A stretch of 64,000 nucleotides of DNA from Hybos culiciformis (lineage: Eukaryota; Arthropoda; Insecta; Diptera; Hybotidae): positions 33,118,861 through 33,182,860 of the forward strand of contig OZ023274.1 of assembly GCA_964007475.1 (NCBI GenBank). The letters are read 5' to 3'. How positions within the stretch are numbered: the stretch's first letter is position 1; each line of letters begins with the position of its first letter. Both the position numbers and the translations under genes were made by a program. Of the stretch, positions 36,288-49,893 are shown piece after piece. The notes beneath the pieces were generated by a model, which did no database searches, had not been told where the DNA came from, and worked only from the letters and a program-made list of their open reading frames with translations.

Positions 36288-36979
36288 CATGGGTGCACAA
36301 AGTGCTACCCGCGGGCCGCATGCGGCCTTCCATGATGCATTTTGCGGCCCGCAGTTCATACCATATTTTTTATTACTTTGAAAAGAAGAAAGGTCAATCT
36401 TTTCATTTCCCAAATTGCCAAAGTTTTATTAAAAATAAAATATATATAGTCGACTTTATGCTATTAAGATTGGAAAATTAATAGAAATTTTTGAGAAATG
36501 ATTCGAGGATTTTAAAAAATATAAATTCGTTTTTAAAGTATTTTCGAATCCTTTTTCAATAAATCCAGAAGAAGCTAGTCCTCATCTAGAATTGGAATTA
36601 ATATACATACTTGCAATCCTGCGAAATATTAAAACAAAAATTTAATGACGGCGACAAAGAAAATTTTTATCTATGTTTGGATAAGGACAAGTACCCAAAT
36701 TTATATGGTACGGCGGGACGTTACGCATCTTTGTTTGGTTCAACGTATATATGTGAACAAATCTTCACAATTATGAATATAAATAAGAGCAAGCTACGAT
36801 CTCGTATAACGGACTGGCTACAACATAATAAGTTCCAAATATTTCCAAAATTATTAAAAAAAAGTAAAATTTAATATGTGTTTATAAAAAACAATAAAAA
36901 ATATTTTTTTCCTTGTGGCCCGCAGTAAAATAGTTTTATTTTATTTTGGCTCGTCACTTAAAAAACTTGTGCACCCATG
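36288..36979 (+). mobile_element. 692-bp hAT element with decayed transposase C-terminus
   Basis: The perfect 13-base terminal repeats CATGGGTGCACAA are at 36288 and, inverted, at 36967-36979. They are flanked by an exact 8-bp duplication ATTTAGGT (36280-36287 and 36980-36987). The subterminal palindrome GGGCCGCATGCGGCC lies at 36313-36327, with GCGGCCCGCAG next to it and GTGGCCCGCAG near the right end. It is an internally deleted hAT copy that retains the end of the transposase frame. Confidence 0.93.
36530..36874 (+). pseudogene. hAT transposase C-terminal remnant (GTF2I-repeat/ZBED-like family)
   Basis: Two overlapping frames join into one recognisable tail. The first reads NPFSINPEEASPHLELELI (about 36545-36604). 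After a frameshift near 36605 it continues LQSCEILKQKFNDGDKENF to the stop at 36874. Within it YPNLYGTAGRYASLFGSTY, ICEQIFTIMNINKSKLRSR and ITDWLQ match the hAT C-terminal dimerisation region as found in proteins annotated GTF2IRD2-like or ZBED-like (from family knowledge). The BED zinc finger and the catalytic core are absent and the frame is broken, so it is not a functional transposase. Confidence 0.82.
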
Positions 36980-36987
36980 ATTTAGGT

Positions 36988-39900
36988 AATAAAAATTTCA
37001 AAATTTCTTCACAAAAGGATTTTGATCCAAACTTTGTCAAATAATAAAATATTTTAGTCAATTAAATTATTATAATGTTCACAAATGAGGGTGAACATTA
37101 AAATTTTATATAGCAAATTGTAACTACATATACCTCCTAGTTCTCAAGTCAATTTCAAAAAAAAAAAAAATTGTTAAGCTAAGAAATGTTATCATCTTTT
37201 TAAATTCGCAAGTATTATTATATATATAATTGTGGTGGGTGGAAAAATTAGTATTTCTCTAAAATATTCAAAAAAAAAAAGAAGCATATTAACGTTGCAT
37301 GAAAATCTTTTTGTTTTTATTACATATAATTTTTGTTTTGTAGAGAGGAAGGAAATGTAACCTTTGGGAATATCGTGCATGGAAAAAATAAATATACAAA
37401 ATTAGTTTTTTTTTTTTTTTAAGAATATTCAAATAACTATGATGAAACATTTTACATGCGCTGATATTCCGTAAACATAAATAAAATATATCGAAAAATT
37501 TTATACGTAATCACGTAATTTATAAAAGAACAAGGTGAAGGCTGTTTGTTAACTATTTTTAGAAAAAACAAGAAGAAAAATATCGTATCAGAAGTTTTAA
37601 AAAAAAATCAGTTACGCGAATTTATGTAAAAACATGTAGAACAAAAAGTGTAGTACAAAAAAAAGTAGAAAATTGACATACTTAGGTACATTATTTTGCT
37701 ATACATTATATCGTATCTAATAATTTTTAAGAAAATTTAGTTTAATTTCATTGGACAATTAAATATAAATTTCAGTTCAAGGTAGAAGTCAATAATACAC
37801 CATAAAAAAATTTCACAATTTTGTTCTGTAGTTTTCATAAATTTATATATAATGGAAATGCAAGGATCCTTTATCTTATTGGAGAGATAAGAATATATCA
37901 CTATTATTGGAAATCCTTTTAGCAGCTTCTGAGAATATTAAGTTAAACAAACAAATTATTTACTTGTTACTTGCAAATAATTTTAATTAATATGATAGTG
38001 AAGTTAAATTATTTTGGCATTTATTTGTACTTTATATATACTATCGGTAGATACATAAATATTAAGTAAATCCTGAACATTACATTATGTAGACCGCAGT
38101 GAAAATAATTTTTCATTAGGTAAGAAATAATTTCTAATATTTTTCAAACCTACAAAAATATAATATGTACATATGTACATAAAAATAAAAATGACAATTT
38201 GTTCGAAAATCGTTTTTTATCATTATAATATGTACACTGTTTTCTTTTTATTTTTCCTAATTTTTAACATTTTCAGATACACAATATGAAAACATTTACA
38301 TGGTTCTTAATATATTATTTTCCACTTTGAATTTTACCTACTTTCGTTTTTTTTTTTTATCCCTGGCATAAGAAAATGACAAGCGCACTGTGAAAAGGTA
38401 AAATAATAATAATAATAATAATATTTGATTTTTACTCTTTTTCTTTCTACATAAATATTTCGTGTTTGTGTTTTTTTTTTTAAGGCTTGAAATTGAAATT
38501 AGAAATAAGGCGATGAAAAAAAAATCAATGAATATGAAACAATTCAAGATTCTGTCATAGTGTCATAGTTTTAATGTTTGTTTTTGTGCAAAAAAGTGAA
38601 TTCATCACATACAGGATAACTTTATTTTTATTTATCACAATAATTCTAGATTAAGGCATGATATAGGAAAAACTGATCCACATTTGATAAAATACCAATT
38701 TTCTAAAATCTGACTGAAAAATAGGTTCAAAATTAAAAATTTCCATTACAATCCCACAGAATGACTGTGAAAATTATAGTTCGGTTTTAAATTTCTGAAA
38801 ATATTGAATACTTCAAAACAGAACCGATGCGTTTTTCATTATTATCCTTTGTACACAAATTTTTCATTCGTTTTATTTCGGTTTGAATAGAGAAAATTTT
38901 ATAAATACAGAATTTTCCCTTATGAAGAAAAACTGTGAAAAACTTATACATTTTTTTTTTTTTTGTTATTTATTTTTCAGTCACTGACGAGAATTTAAGC
39001 GAAAAGTTTATTAATCGGAAAAACTTATTTATTCAGAAAAAAAAAAATTGATTAAAAAATAAATATTTAAAAAAAAATCAGATTTATTTTCATTTTTTTT
39101 TTTTAAATTTTGTCATATCTTAAGACAAATTTATATATTAAAATCAAGGAAATTTATTTAAAAAAAAAATATAATTAAGTTGTGTCATTAAATAAAAAAA
39201 TATTGAAAATGGTAATTTCTTCTTTATTTGCAAAGAAAGAAAATGCTTAATTATTATAACCAATACAAGTTCAATTTTTCAATTCTCTATATAAAGCGAA
39301 ATTAATAAAAAATTAAGAAAAAAAAAAAAATTATAACAATAATTTTATTCTTTGAAAAATGTACATAAATTTTTTTTTTTATGAATCCTCACAATAGCCT
39401 AGATATCAGGTGCGAAGAAAGTTCACAATTAAAATAGAGCTAGAGCTAACATTTTCAAATCGATAATATGTATTAATAAAAAAACAACAACGATTTTTAA
39501 AGTTCAAATTAAATACATATTGTGTACCTATGTGGTTCTATGAAAAAATAATAATTTTTTGTTTTTATGGAGAATTTTATTTGCAACACAAATTATGACT
39601 TCTCGATGTTATTAAAATAAAATATATATATTTTATTTATTTTTAACAATGACCTTATTTCAAGCTGGATTTCATAAAAATATTTCAGTTTAAATTTTCA
39701 ATTCTAACGAAGTAATTAAAGTCCCAAAAGCTCTATTTCAAACTATACACTTTAATTTTAATATATTAATTTATTTTCAAAAATTAGTTATATTTTTTTT
39801 TCGAATTTTGAAATTCCCACAAATACTGAAGCTCTCATAACTAGTAAAATTTGACAGATGAAATCATACTTAATATTGGCTAAAATTATAAATTGCAAAA

Positions 39901-40441
39901 AAAAAAAATAAATAAAAAAAATATATAAAATTAATTAAAAAAAAAACAATAATTTAATAAAATTGAAAATTATCTATTTTCTCGGATCGTTTTAGCAAAA
40001 CAAAAAAAAAATTTTTAATTTAGCTCTTTGTCTAAATAAAATAATAACAAGAAAATAATATACAGAAATTTTTTTTTTTATATATAGGTAGAAGACGGGG
40101 TGGAAGAACAAGAAGAATAAAATACAAAAATAATAATAATAATAATAATTTTATGTAGGAAATAATAAAAATTTTAAATATATAAAAAATTATTTAAAAA
40201 AAAAAAAATGTTTGTATTTTTTTGAGTTTTTTAATTTAATTAAAAAAAAAAGAAGACATACATATGACAAAAAAAAAAAACAAAATTAATTTTGTTTCAA
40301 ATCGTTAATTTTCGAATCAGAGTTTTCACAACTATACCTACTATTTTTTTTTATGTATCAAGCGAAAAATAGTTTTCTATATATACAAAAAAAAAAAACC
40401 AAAAATTTTGAATAAAAAAAAAGAAAAACAAAATTAATCGG

Positions 40442-40485
<44 letters not shown>

Positions 40486-43400
40486 TTATATACATATTTT
40501 AAGTTTTTTTTATTCCAAAACCAATTTTTTTATTTTTATAAGACTTATACAACACTATTAATATCTTACAGTCACAACAGAAAATTAAAATAAAGTAAAT
40601 AAAAGAGACGATGATATTAAAAGAATTTTTTTTTTATCAAAAATTTTTTTATAAAAATAAACTAATTTGCTGAAAAAAAAATTTATTTATTTATTATTTT
40701 TCATCATAAAACATATGTCAAAAATCATCAAAACCATTGCGAAATAATGTCAAATTATATTATTGTAGAAAAAAGAAAATTATCTGTTATGTTATGAGGG
40801 GTTTTTTTTTGTCAAATCTTTGACGCATTGACATTTTATGAATTTCTAAACAAACAAAATAAATATTAAAAAACCAAAAAACAACTAACCCTTGGGAAAA
40901 TATGTTCACTCTCTATAAACCTTACAAAATTCGTCCTTCATTAGTTATGCGATGCTCGAAATTTTTATATATGTGAAGGAAGATTCTCGAAAATTTTATT
41001 TTGCTAAGAATTTTTCTAAACTTTCCAATTAATATCTATTTCATTTAACACAAGGTGTTTCTCTTTTGGTTTACTAAGCCAAGTTTTTTGACACTTATTT
41101 GTCATGAGAATGTAATTTGCACAAAAAGATATTTGAAAATTTCATATGGTTGGAAAGGAAAAAAAATTATAAATCAAACTTCAAAAACCAAATATGTTTC
41201 AGAAGTTTCGTTTTACTTCCAATTTAAAATTCTTAAAATTGGAAATAATATTTAAATAAAAAAAAAAAATCAGAATGACTCAATTACAGAAAATTCATTA
41301 GATTTTAATTTTGATCTTGACCTTTCTCAATATTTATCACAAAAATTTGTCAATCAATGGATCGAAGGAATTTTGGCGCAATTTTACAATTAAAAAACAA
41401 TACAAAATTAATAGCGTAAAATCAAAGAGAAAAAAATAAAACTAAAGAAATAAATCAAGACGTCGTAAATAAAATTATTTTTATGTTATAAAAAAAACAA
41501 AACAAATGTAATCATTTGGCAAAAGCTTTATTTATTTACATATAACGTATACTAAATAAATTCAAGTCAGGGAAACGCCAACACGGTCTGTAAGTTCACT
41601 TAAAAAGAACATTATTTAGGACATGAGGACAAGAGGCGAAAATAAAAACAAATAATTCCAAATTTTCATTGAACTTAGAATCAATATCATTTTTTATTAT
41701 GTCTCATAAAACCTTTAAATTTGAATATGATTTTTTATTAAATAGTTCAATAAATGAGTAATATCCCTTAAATTTGTGTTTAGATAAATTTTTTTTTATG
41801 CTTCAAAATGTACACAATTGAATATTTTGGCAAACGAAACCACGATTCTATATGCCCTTCAAGTATCTTACTAATTTTTAAAAAGTACTAAAAGTAAAAG
41901 TTTTCAATTCTACATTAAGTTTTCGCGGTGTCTATCAGAACGGTTTCAGAAAATATTACAGCTCAATAAATAGTTAGTAGGTATATAAAATAATATATAT
42001 AAGAATGTATGATATATATAACTACATAATTTGAATGATTTATTTTGCATAAAGTTCTAATTGTTTTTTTATTATGCATGCTTGTGCAATTTAAAGCACG
42101 TGTGAAATAATTTTCATACTTTGATGATATTTTAGGCATATAGTGAAATTTTGTAACAAATTTAATATTTATATATTATAATTTTTGTTTTTATTTTAAG
42201 AATAATATTATTATTATAATATAAATTTAATAAAAATTAAATAAAAGAGAATCCAAATTTAATTAAACGCATTTAATTTTGTTTTTGATCTATTTTTAAA
42301 TACACATGATATTAAAAAAGTATATATATAATTTTTTATAAAAAAAAAAAATAAGATTTAAGACCTTGAGGAAAATCCTCACATATACTACTACTTGTTT
42401 TTCTTTCAATATAATATGAGAAAAATCAAGTGTTTACAATTATGTCTAACAATTAAGCATAGACTTTGCCGATGAAATTTTATGTAGTTTTTTGAATGTA
42501 TTTAAAAGAAAAAAAGATTTTTTTTTTATTATTATGTAGGTATAATGTACTTTTCGATTAAACAAAATTTTATAGCTTTCAAAGTTATAAAAAAAAAATT
42601 ATTTTCTATAAATTTTTTTCTTTTCATATATTTTGACATTATTTTATTATTATTTCACGTTTCTTTGTTCGCGTACATGGGCTGGAAATTTAGCTGTTTT
42701 TACTTGTATACATACACTTAACAACTTAGCTTTTTTAGGCTAGAATGTGCATATGTTAATAATAGGAGACTATTATTATTTCTAAGATCTTAAATACAAA
42801 AAAAAAATTAATGAAGGTTGTTAACTTTCTTGAAAGTTTAAAGTTTAAACATTTTAAAGTAACCCAATCAATAAACAGATTAATTGAATAAAGCGTCAAT
42901 TAGATAAGAACATATTAAAGCCTTTTCGTCCTTATGTTCAAGTTCACATATATTTGATTGAAAATACACAGAAATTCTGATTCTTCTTCATATTACTTAT
43001 ACGTATTATTAACAACTAATTAAATTTACCATTATACTTAAAAGTATTATATATATATATATTTTTTCAATTCAAATTTTTTATCACATTGTATTATAAT
43101 TTAAATTGAGATATTTATGGAATTATATGTCTATTCGAGACATGTAAACTAATGTTAAAAAGAGGATATTTAAATCTCTTCCAACGAAATATTTTTTAAT
43201 GGTTTAATAGCTTATTAATTTGTCGGAGGAAAATGATAAAACACGCACATGCGATTAAATTTAATGTAATAAAGATGTTCAAATTAAAACGGGTACTGTA
43301 TAACATTGTGTACATTGTGTATATAATACATATTACCTTCATGCTACGTCATTTGACATTATTATTATTTAAATTCTTACGGAAGCAAAAAGGAAACTAA

Positions 43401-46400
43401 ATTTATTATAAAATGTTGTTATTGTTATAAATTTTTTGTTACCTTAAAGTTTTCTTGTTCAAGAAATTAATGAAGCTAAAAATCTACAATGAATAAAAAA
43501 TATAACAAAATATTTTGAAAAAAACTATAATTGAGAAGCGGTACTTAAATTTTCACAAAAAACGCTTTCACACTTAGTCTCGAATACCGATCTTTAATTC
43601 CACCATGCTTCAACTTCATGCTTATCGCAATTTTAAAAATAAAGAAATACATATTGAAACTAATGATTACGCGATCGAATTAAATAACACCTTTACATAT
43701 CAACATTAACTATTTATAAGTATTAGGCCAACTATATATTTAAACCAATAGAAAATGTCATTTACAAAATATTTTTAATATTTGCAATTTAAAGAAAATT
43801 TTTCATCTTACTTCAGAAGAGAACTACTATTTATACTTTTTTCATACAATTATACATAAAGAGGTAGTATGTAAAAATTTTTATTTTTGTAAAACCAAAA
43901 GAAAATTGACATTTAAAATAAAATTTCAATGGAAAACATTAAAACCATATAATCCCTTAAAAAAGATAAGTGGCATGTAATATTTTTCTCAAATATAAAG
44001 AAAAGCCTATAATTTGATTCAAATTCTATTTTAAAAAGATGAATTTTTACTAAAAATAGACAAGAAATAAATTTGAACTTGAAAAAAAAATAAAATAAAA
44101 AATAAAGAATACGGAAAATCGATTTAAGTGCACTTTTTATGCATGTGATAAGCTTAAAAAATTTTATATCCTTGAAGATTTTTATTGATTTATACTTCTT
44201 AATTTTAAATTTTACCAAAAATATTTTACAAAGTGCTTAACAAAATTATCACTGACTCTAGACTAGAGTATAACATGTTGACATAGTATCTAACAAATTG
44301 CAATATCTAGCTAAATCACAGAACAGTTAAATTAATTGAATTATTTTAAGCTTAGGGATAGTGATGTTGACCCCGCCTAATACGAGTTATTAAAACTAAT
44401 AATCTTTAGTTTTTATATTGTGACAAAATTTATTTGTAACATTGTCATTTAAGCTTAGTTTAACAAATTTAAATATTGATACTACGATTTGAAAGTGGAA
44501 CTGCAAATATATACAACTATTTTGTTAACTAAAATTTTGAATTTTACACATAGCTACTTATGATTATATGTTTGCACATATGTTTATTCGATTTTAACAT
44601 GTCGAAATAATTTTTTGACATTGGAAACTGTTTTTTTCCCAGAATTTTTACATATCCTTATAACAGGGTCGTTTAAATATCCTTGATTAACATTTTTTTA
44701 CACGATAATGCTAATACCAATAATGTATTTTTTATTTTTTTTAAATAAATATGTTTTATAAGTTTTATTTTTGATATTATGCATATTTAACACGCAAATA
44801 AAACATTTAAATTAAATTTAAAAAGAATCTACATTTTGAAAAAAAAAAAATTTGTTATAAAAGAACAAACAACATGAACAAGGGAAATTCATGAAATTAT
44901 TAAAAATTTTTTTTTTTAGAATCTTTTTTTGTAAATTTTGTCAATTTTTGTGGAAAGTTAAAGTATTTTTTCTTTCTTTTTTTTCTGTGAATGAGATTAA
45001 CATTATTCCACACCTAGAAGTAAAAAGTATTAAGATAAGTATAGAACAATAATATACGTATTAGAATAAAAATGTAAATCTAAATCTTCTAACTATTCTA
45101 TTGTAAAATTTGATGTAAAGTTATATGTAATTCAGTTGAGTGAAAATAGGATTATCGAACAAGTGTAACATCACTTCTCTATACTTCATTAATTGTTATA
45201 AATTTCTAATATTAATTTCATTAAAAAATATTAACTCTAATTCTCTTTATTGGGCATAATTTTCGTATAAAAACATTAATTAGGCATTAAATTTGAAAAC
45301 TACTTAATTATAGACTCCTATGGTGTTGATATAATTGCAATTATTTTACTTCATACGGTTTGATATATAAAAAAGCGGCATGACTTTTTCTAAATTTAAT
45401 TTTATATAATATGAAAGGAGCATTATGTTTGAACTAGGTTGAATATGATTTAACAAAATTATGTTTAGATCTAATTCTAAATCATAAATTTTGATAGGAT
45501 TTCTATATTTTTATAAAAGCATAAGTTTTCCTAGTTACTAAGCTTCATCACTGATGAAATAAAAAATTGTCTTACTTTTAATAATATGCAATTTTATTGT
45601 GCTTATGACAATTAAATTATTTATTACATACCTACTATTATACGAGTGAACGTTTAACAATATTACAATTTTGATGAGATGCCCATTTTTATTTCATTTT
45701 TGACTTTCTTATTATGTTTAGAACGGTAAAACTTCTACTTACTTGATCTTTGATCTATTTCTACAGTATATAATTTGTTCCTTCCGACTATTGATAGTCT
45801 GTCTTTACAATTTTTGTTTAAATTCATTTGAAGGACATCTTTACATATAATAGGAATGGGAAATAGTAATTATATATAAAATTCCAATTTTCAGTAATCA
45901 GGATTTATAATTCAACTTATTATGAATATGGTGTTGAACAAAAAAAGGAGAGCTCTACTTTAATTGTAATCTTTTACGTAACGACCGACCTAGCCTTTGA
46001 AATTTTAATATTAATTCATAAAAATGAAAAAATATTTTTTTTTTTAATATACATTACCTTTAATTTAGGATGACTTCATTGGATAATTTTCCCAAAAGAA
46101 AGTTTTAATTGTGGAAAAATATTCATGCATAAATATTTCATATTTTTTTTAATATCTATTATAAATTTTAATTAATGAAATAAGTGGGTGTGCAGAAACA
46201 TATTCTCAAAAGAGTAATTGGGCACTATGTGTAAAATTTCCATAATTTTTTTTTATTAAAAAATACTACTGTGTATTTTATAATGTAGAAGCAAATTTCT
46301 AAAAAAAATTAGACATATATGTATAAAGTCTGGAAAGGTATTAACAAACCTTATCTTTCAAATTATTCTGGAGCTTAGAAATTGGTAAATTTATATTCAC

Positions 46401-48659
46401 ATGAAAATTGACATCGTATATGAAGAAAACATTTCATTCCGTCTTCTATTATTTATTATAATAATATAGGGGTAATTGTAATTACATAATTCATTTCTAT
46501 CTATACCGAGAGAAATGAGAAGTAAGAATTGTACATAAAATGAAAATATTTTATGCACATTTAATGCTTTTACAACATTTCATTGTGCTAAAAAAGATAC
46601 TCATCTAAATGTTTGAAATTGCACGAAAAAGCCTATTTAAATTAATAGAGGACGTATTTCTTAGTTTAAGGTATTTTTCTATCAACAACATAATTCTGTA
46701 ATACTTTTTCAACTCATAATACTGTAGTAAGTATATATAATTTTCGTTTTAATTAAAAAAAAAAGTTTTAATAAGATAAAATTTTTATCGCACAAGTCAT
46801 TTGTGAATTAAATTGAATTAATTAAATATATATACGTAAAAATTACCTACTATTATATGTGGTAAAATCAGCAGTTTTGAAATATTTCTTGTTCACAATT
46901 TAACTGAATTTTTATCAAGCGCAGGTAAAAAATGTTTAAAATACTGCAGTATTGATTTAGAAATGGATTAAAAAACTTTAAAGAAAATTTGATTTTTATT
47001 TTGTTTCTAAATAACAAGAGTCTAACAATTTAATTAATTCATATTTAATAGCGCTGAGAATTTAAACAAATGTTACAAAAATATATAATTATAAGTTTAT
47101 TATTTATAACTCACTTAATTTATTTTATATTTTTCTAAATTAAGAATCAAAATTGTCGACTTTAATAAACTTGAGACGTAGTTGTATAGTACTTATTTCA
47201 ATATATAGCGAAAATAATTGGATAAAAATCTAAAAGTCTAGTTTGAAACACGACTTTTGATTGAGATTGAAAGAAATAAGATAAGGTTGAAATTATAAAT
47301 TGAAAACACACAAATCATAAAATAAGAGCCAACGCAAAGTAAAGCGCTTAATAATAATACTATCTTATAAATTCAAGTGCGTACAACATTGCCGAAACTT
47401 CAGCAAACTTAAATTATATACCTAATTACACAAATATAAGAGTTATAAGTCAACAAAATATTTCTTATTTTCATTTCATTTTCAGATTATTATTTTCCGA
47501 AAATTTGAATCTTCCATTTGAATTGATTAGAGAAGTACCAGTCAAAAAACAATAACCTATAATATTGGAAATTACGATTTGATAAACGAAAAATTACAAA
47601 TATAAAGTAAAATTGGAGGACAATATTAAAACTACTATGAAAATCGAATATCTAAAGAAAACACTACTTATATAGTCGTCAATGTCAATGTTTTAATCAC
47701 TACTATAGAGAGGAAGAAAAAATAAATTAATAGAATTCCATTTCATATAAAAAATATGTTCAAATTAAAGGGTATTAAAATTTGCATTAATTCCGTTCAG
47801 ATGGAAAAAAAGATAAATTTATTTTATAAATAAGGAAAGCGTCATGACCGGATATAAGGTAACTTTAACAATAGGTATATATACACAATGTGCAAAGTTA
47901 AAAACAAAATTCTCTATTTATGTTTTTCAACCATTATATAAGTATTATTGGTATTATTATTATAATAATTTAAAGGTGGACTAGAATTTTGTTTTGACAA
48001 TCTAAAATAAATATTTTCAGTCTCTGTCATATTATTTTGATGGAATGGATTTTAAGATTTTTTGAATTGTTTTTTTTAAAGTATTTGTTAATTTTTGAAC
48101 AGATATATATCACAAATGAAGGCTGCATAAAAGTGTTGAAGCTGTTCATATTCTTGTTCGTTTTTCTTAAATACTTTAATGATTTGTTGAGAACTAAACA
48201 TAAATCTTAGAGAGCAAAACTAAAAACTAAATTCATGATCATGATTGCGTTGTGACATATAGTAATTGAATTTACATTTTGAAAAAAAAAAAGTATTTAG
48301 TCTATCCTAAACCTAAATTAATTCCAACTAATTCGATTATTTCTACTTAAGTGTAAAATATTTTTTTTTATTGATAGATATATGAATTCTTGTTTAATTT
48401 CTTTTCAAACTTTTTTCAGTTTCTTTCTGTGAATTTCCTTTTTTTATGTAACTATGTAGTAGTAATCTAATCAGATTTCCGCTTCATAGCACAATAATTC
48501 TTATGTTTGATTGTAGGTATTTCGTAAAATATTAACAAAAAAACTTATATTTTCCTTTTATTTTCATGTAAAAAATTTTCACTTTTATTTGATTCACATA
48601 TTTATACAATTAATATGGATTGAAAAAAAAATAGAAGCCTATTATAAATTTAAATCATA
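36988..48659. other. Long A+T-rich region without a supportable gene
   Basis: Nearly 12 kb. It contains an (AT)n microsatellite at about 40444-40479, (AAT)n at about 38402-38424 and 40130-40149, and many homopolymer runs. All open frames (for example 37192-37380, 38338-38547, 41055-41255, 43913-44218) are short or F/I/K/N-rich, with no recognisable motif. It could include a long intron, distant regulatory DNA or untranslated exons of the receptor gene downstream; I see no direct sign of these. Confidence 0.5.
40444..40479. repeat. (AT)n microsatellite
   Basis: About 18 uninterrupted AT units, followed by a degenerate continuation. Confidence 0.95.
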
Positions 48660-49853
48660 ATGCAGCTGCAATCTTTGAGTCCAAATCAAGCAGAAGCTTT
48701 CACGCAAGCTGCACTAATCACAGTACTCGGAATTGGAATTGTACTGTCTAATTTATTAATAATTGCAACATATGCTAATTTTAGAGGTATGTTGACTGAT
48801 TTTTTAGACAATATGTATTAACTTTACAGTATGCAAATAAATGTGTGATGAATTTGAAGAAATAACATGGATTATGTTGTAAAAATTTTTTGATGAAATA
48901 ATCCATATAATGATAGAGGAAATTTTTTTTTTTAGGTCCCACAGAAGTTATCAATTACTATTTATTAAGCCTAGCAGTAGCTGATTTATTATGCGGCGTA
49001 ATGATTGTACCCTTTTCAATCTATCCAGCATTACTGGGTGGTGATTGGATGTACGGGGATATATTATGTCGATTTACTGGTTACTTAGAAGTAACTCTAT
49101 GGTCTGTTTCAGTTTATACATTTATGTGGATATCTGTAGATCGATATTTAGCTGTTAGGAAACCACTTCGATACGAAACAGTCCAAACGAAAACAAGGTA
49201 AAAAAAAAAATGTTTTTTTATTTCCCAAATAAGCAAAAAAAACATTTGAAGTAAATTTTTTTTTTAGATGTCAATGTTGGATGGCATTTACATGGATATC
49301 AGCTGCACTTTTATGTTGTCCTCCGTTATTAGGATATAGTACACCATTATTTCATAAAGACTCAGTTGTATGTATGCTTGACTGGGGTAATATGTTTGCA
49401 TACTCAGTGACATTAGGAATACTTGTGTTAGGCCCTTCTGTTATTTCAATTGTACATAATTATTCGTATATATTTTTTATGATGCATAAATTGCGATCTG
49501 GCGCACCAATTCACGATAAAGAATATGCCACTGCATTAGCAGAAAATTTAGCAAATCCAAGTCATCTGATGTCATTCGCACTAGTCAGTTCATTTTGGAT
49601 ATCCTGGTTACCTTATATATGTTGTCGGTTATATGAAGGTTTTACCGGGTCCAACATACAAAATCCTCTTATAAATTTTGGTGTCATTTGGATTGGCGTA
49701 TTAAATTCATTTTGGAAAATTGTAATTATGACCAGTATGTCACCTGAATTTCGAATTGCTTTAAGAGTATTTTGTTTAACTATATGTTGTAAGACTAAGG
49801 GCCGATTGCAAGCTGAACTAGTCGGTTTAGACCCAGATGACTGGAGTCGTTAA
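48660..49853 (+). CDS. Class A (rhodopsin-like) GPCR, orphan GPR21/GPR52-like, 3 exons
   Basis: Predicted exons 48660-48786, 48936-49197 and 49268-49853 (GT-AG, in phase) encode 324 residues with seven hydrophobic segments. TM1 is about 17-40; TM2 50-75 with the conserved D59 (LAVADL); TM3 87-113 with C87 and DRY at 111-113; TM4 134-152; C165 in loop 2 as disulphide partner; TM5 173-200; TM6 about 231-250 with SWLP (242-245) in place of CWxP; TM7 about 262-284, where NSFWKIVIM replaces NPxxY. The NSF...VI pattern in TM7 resembles vertebrate GPR21/GPR52, which supports the tentative family. The short third intracellular loop contains SGAPIHDKEYATALAENLANPSH in pieces. The C-tail is short and ends DPDDWSR. 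The N-terminus is very short and no glycosylation site is evident in it; an extra upstream exon cannot be excluded. The ligand is unknown. It is expected in the plasma membrane of neurons, coupling to G proteins. Confidence 0.92.
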
Positions 49854-49887
49854 ACTTATTTAAATTATGTCTAGATAATATTGTAAA

Positions 49888-49893
49888 AATAAA
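49888..49893 (+). terminator. Polyadenylation signal of the GPCR gene
   Basis: AATAAA 35 bases after the stop codon. Confidence 0.45.

Noticed and set aside
43913..44218. 101-codon minus-strand frame
   Set aside because: Composition almost only F, I, K, L, S; no motif, no splice context; length compatible with chance in this DNA.
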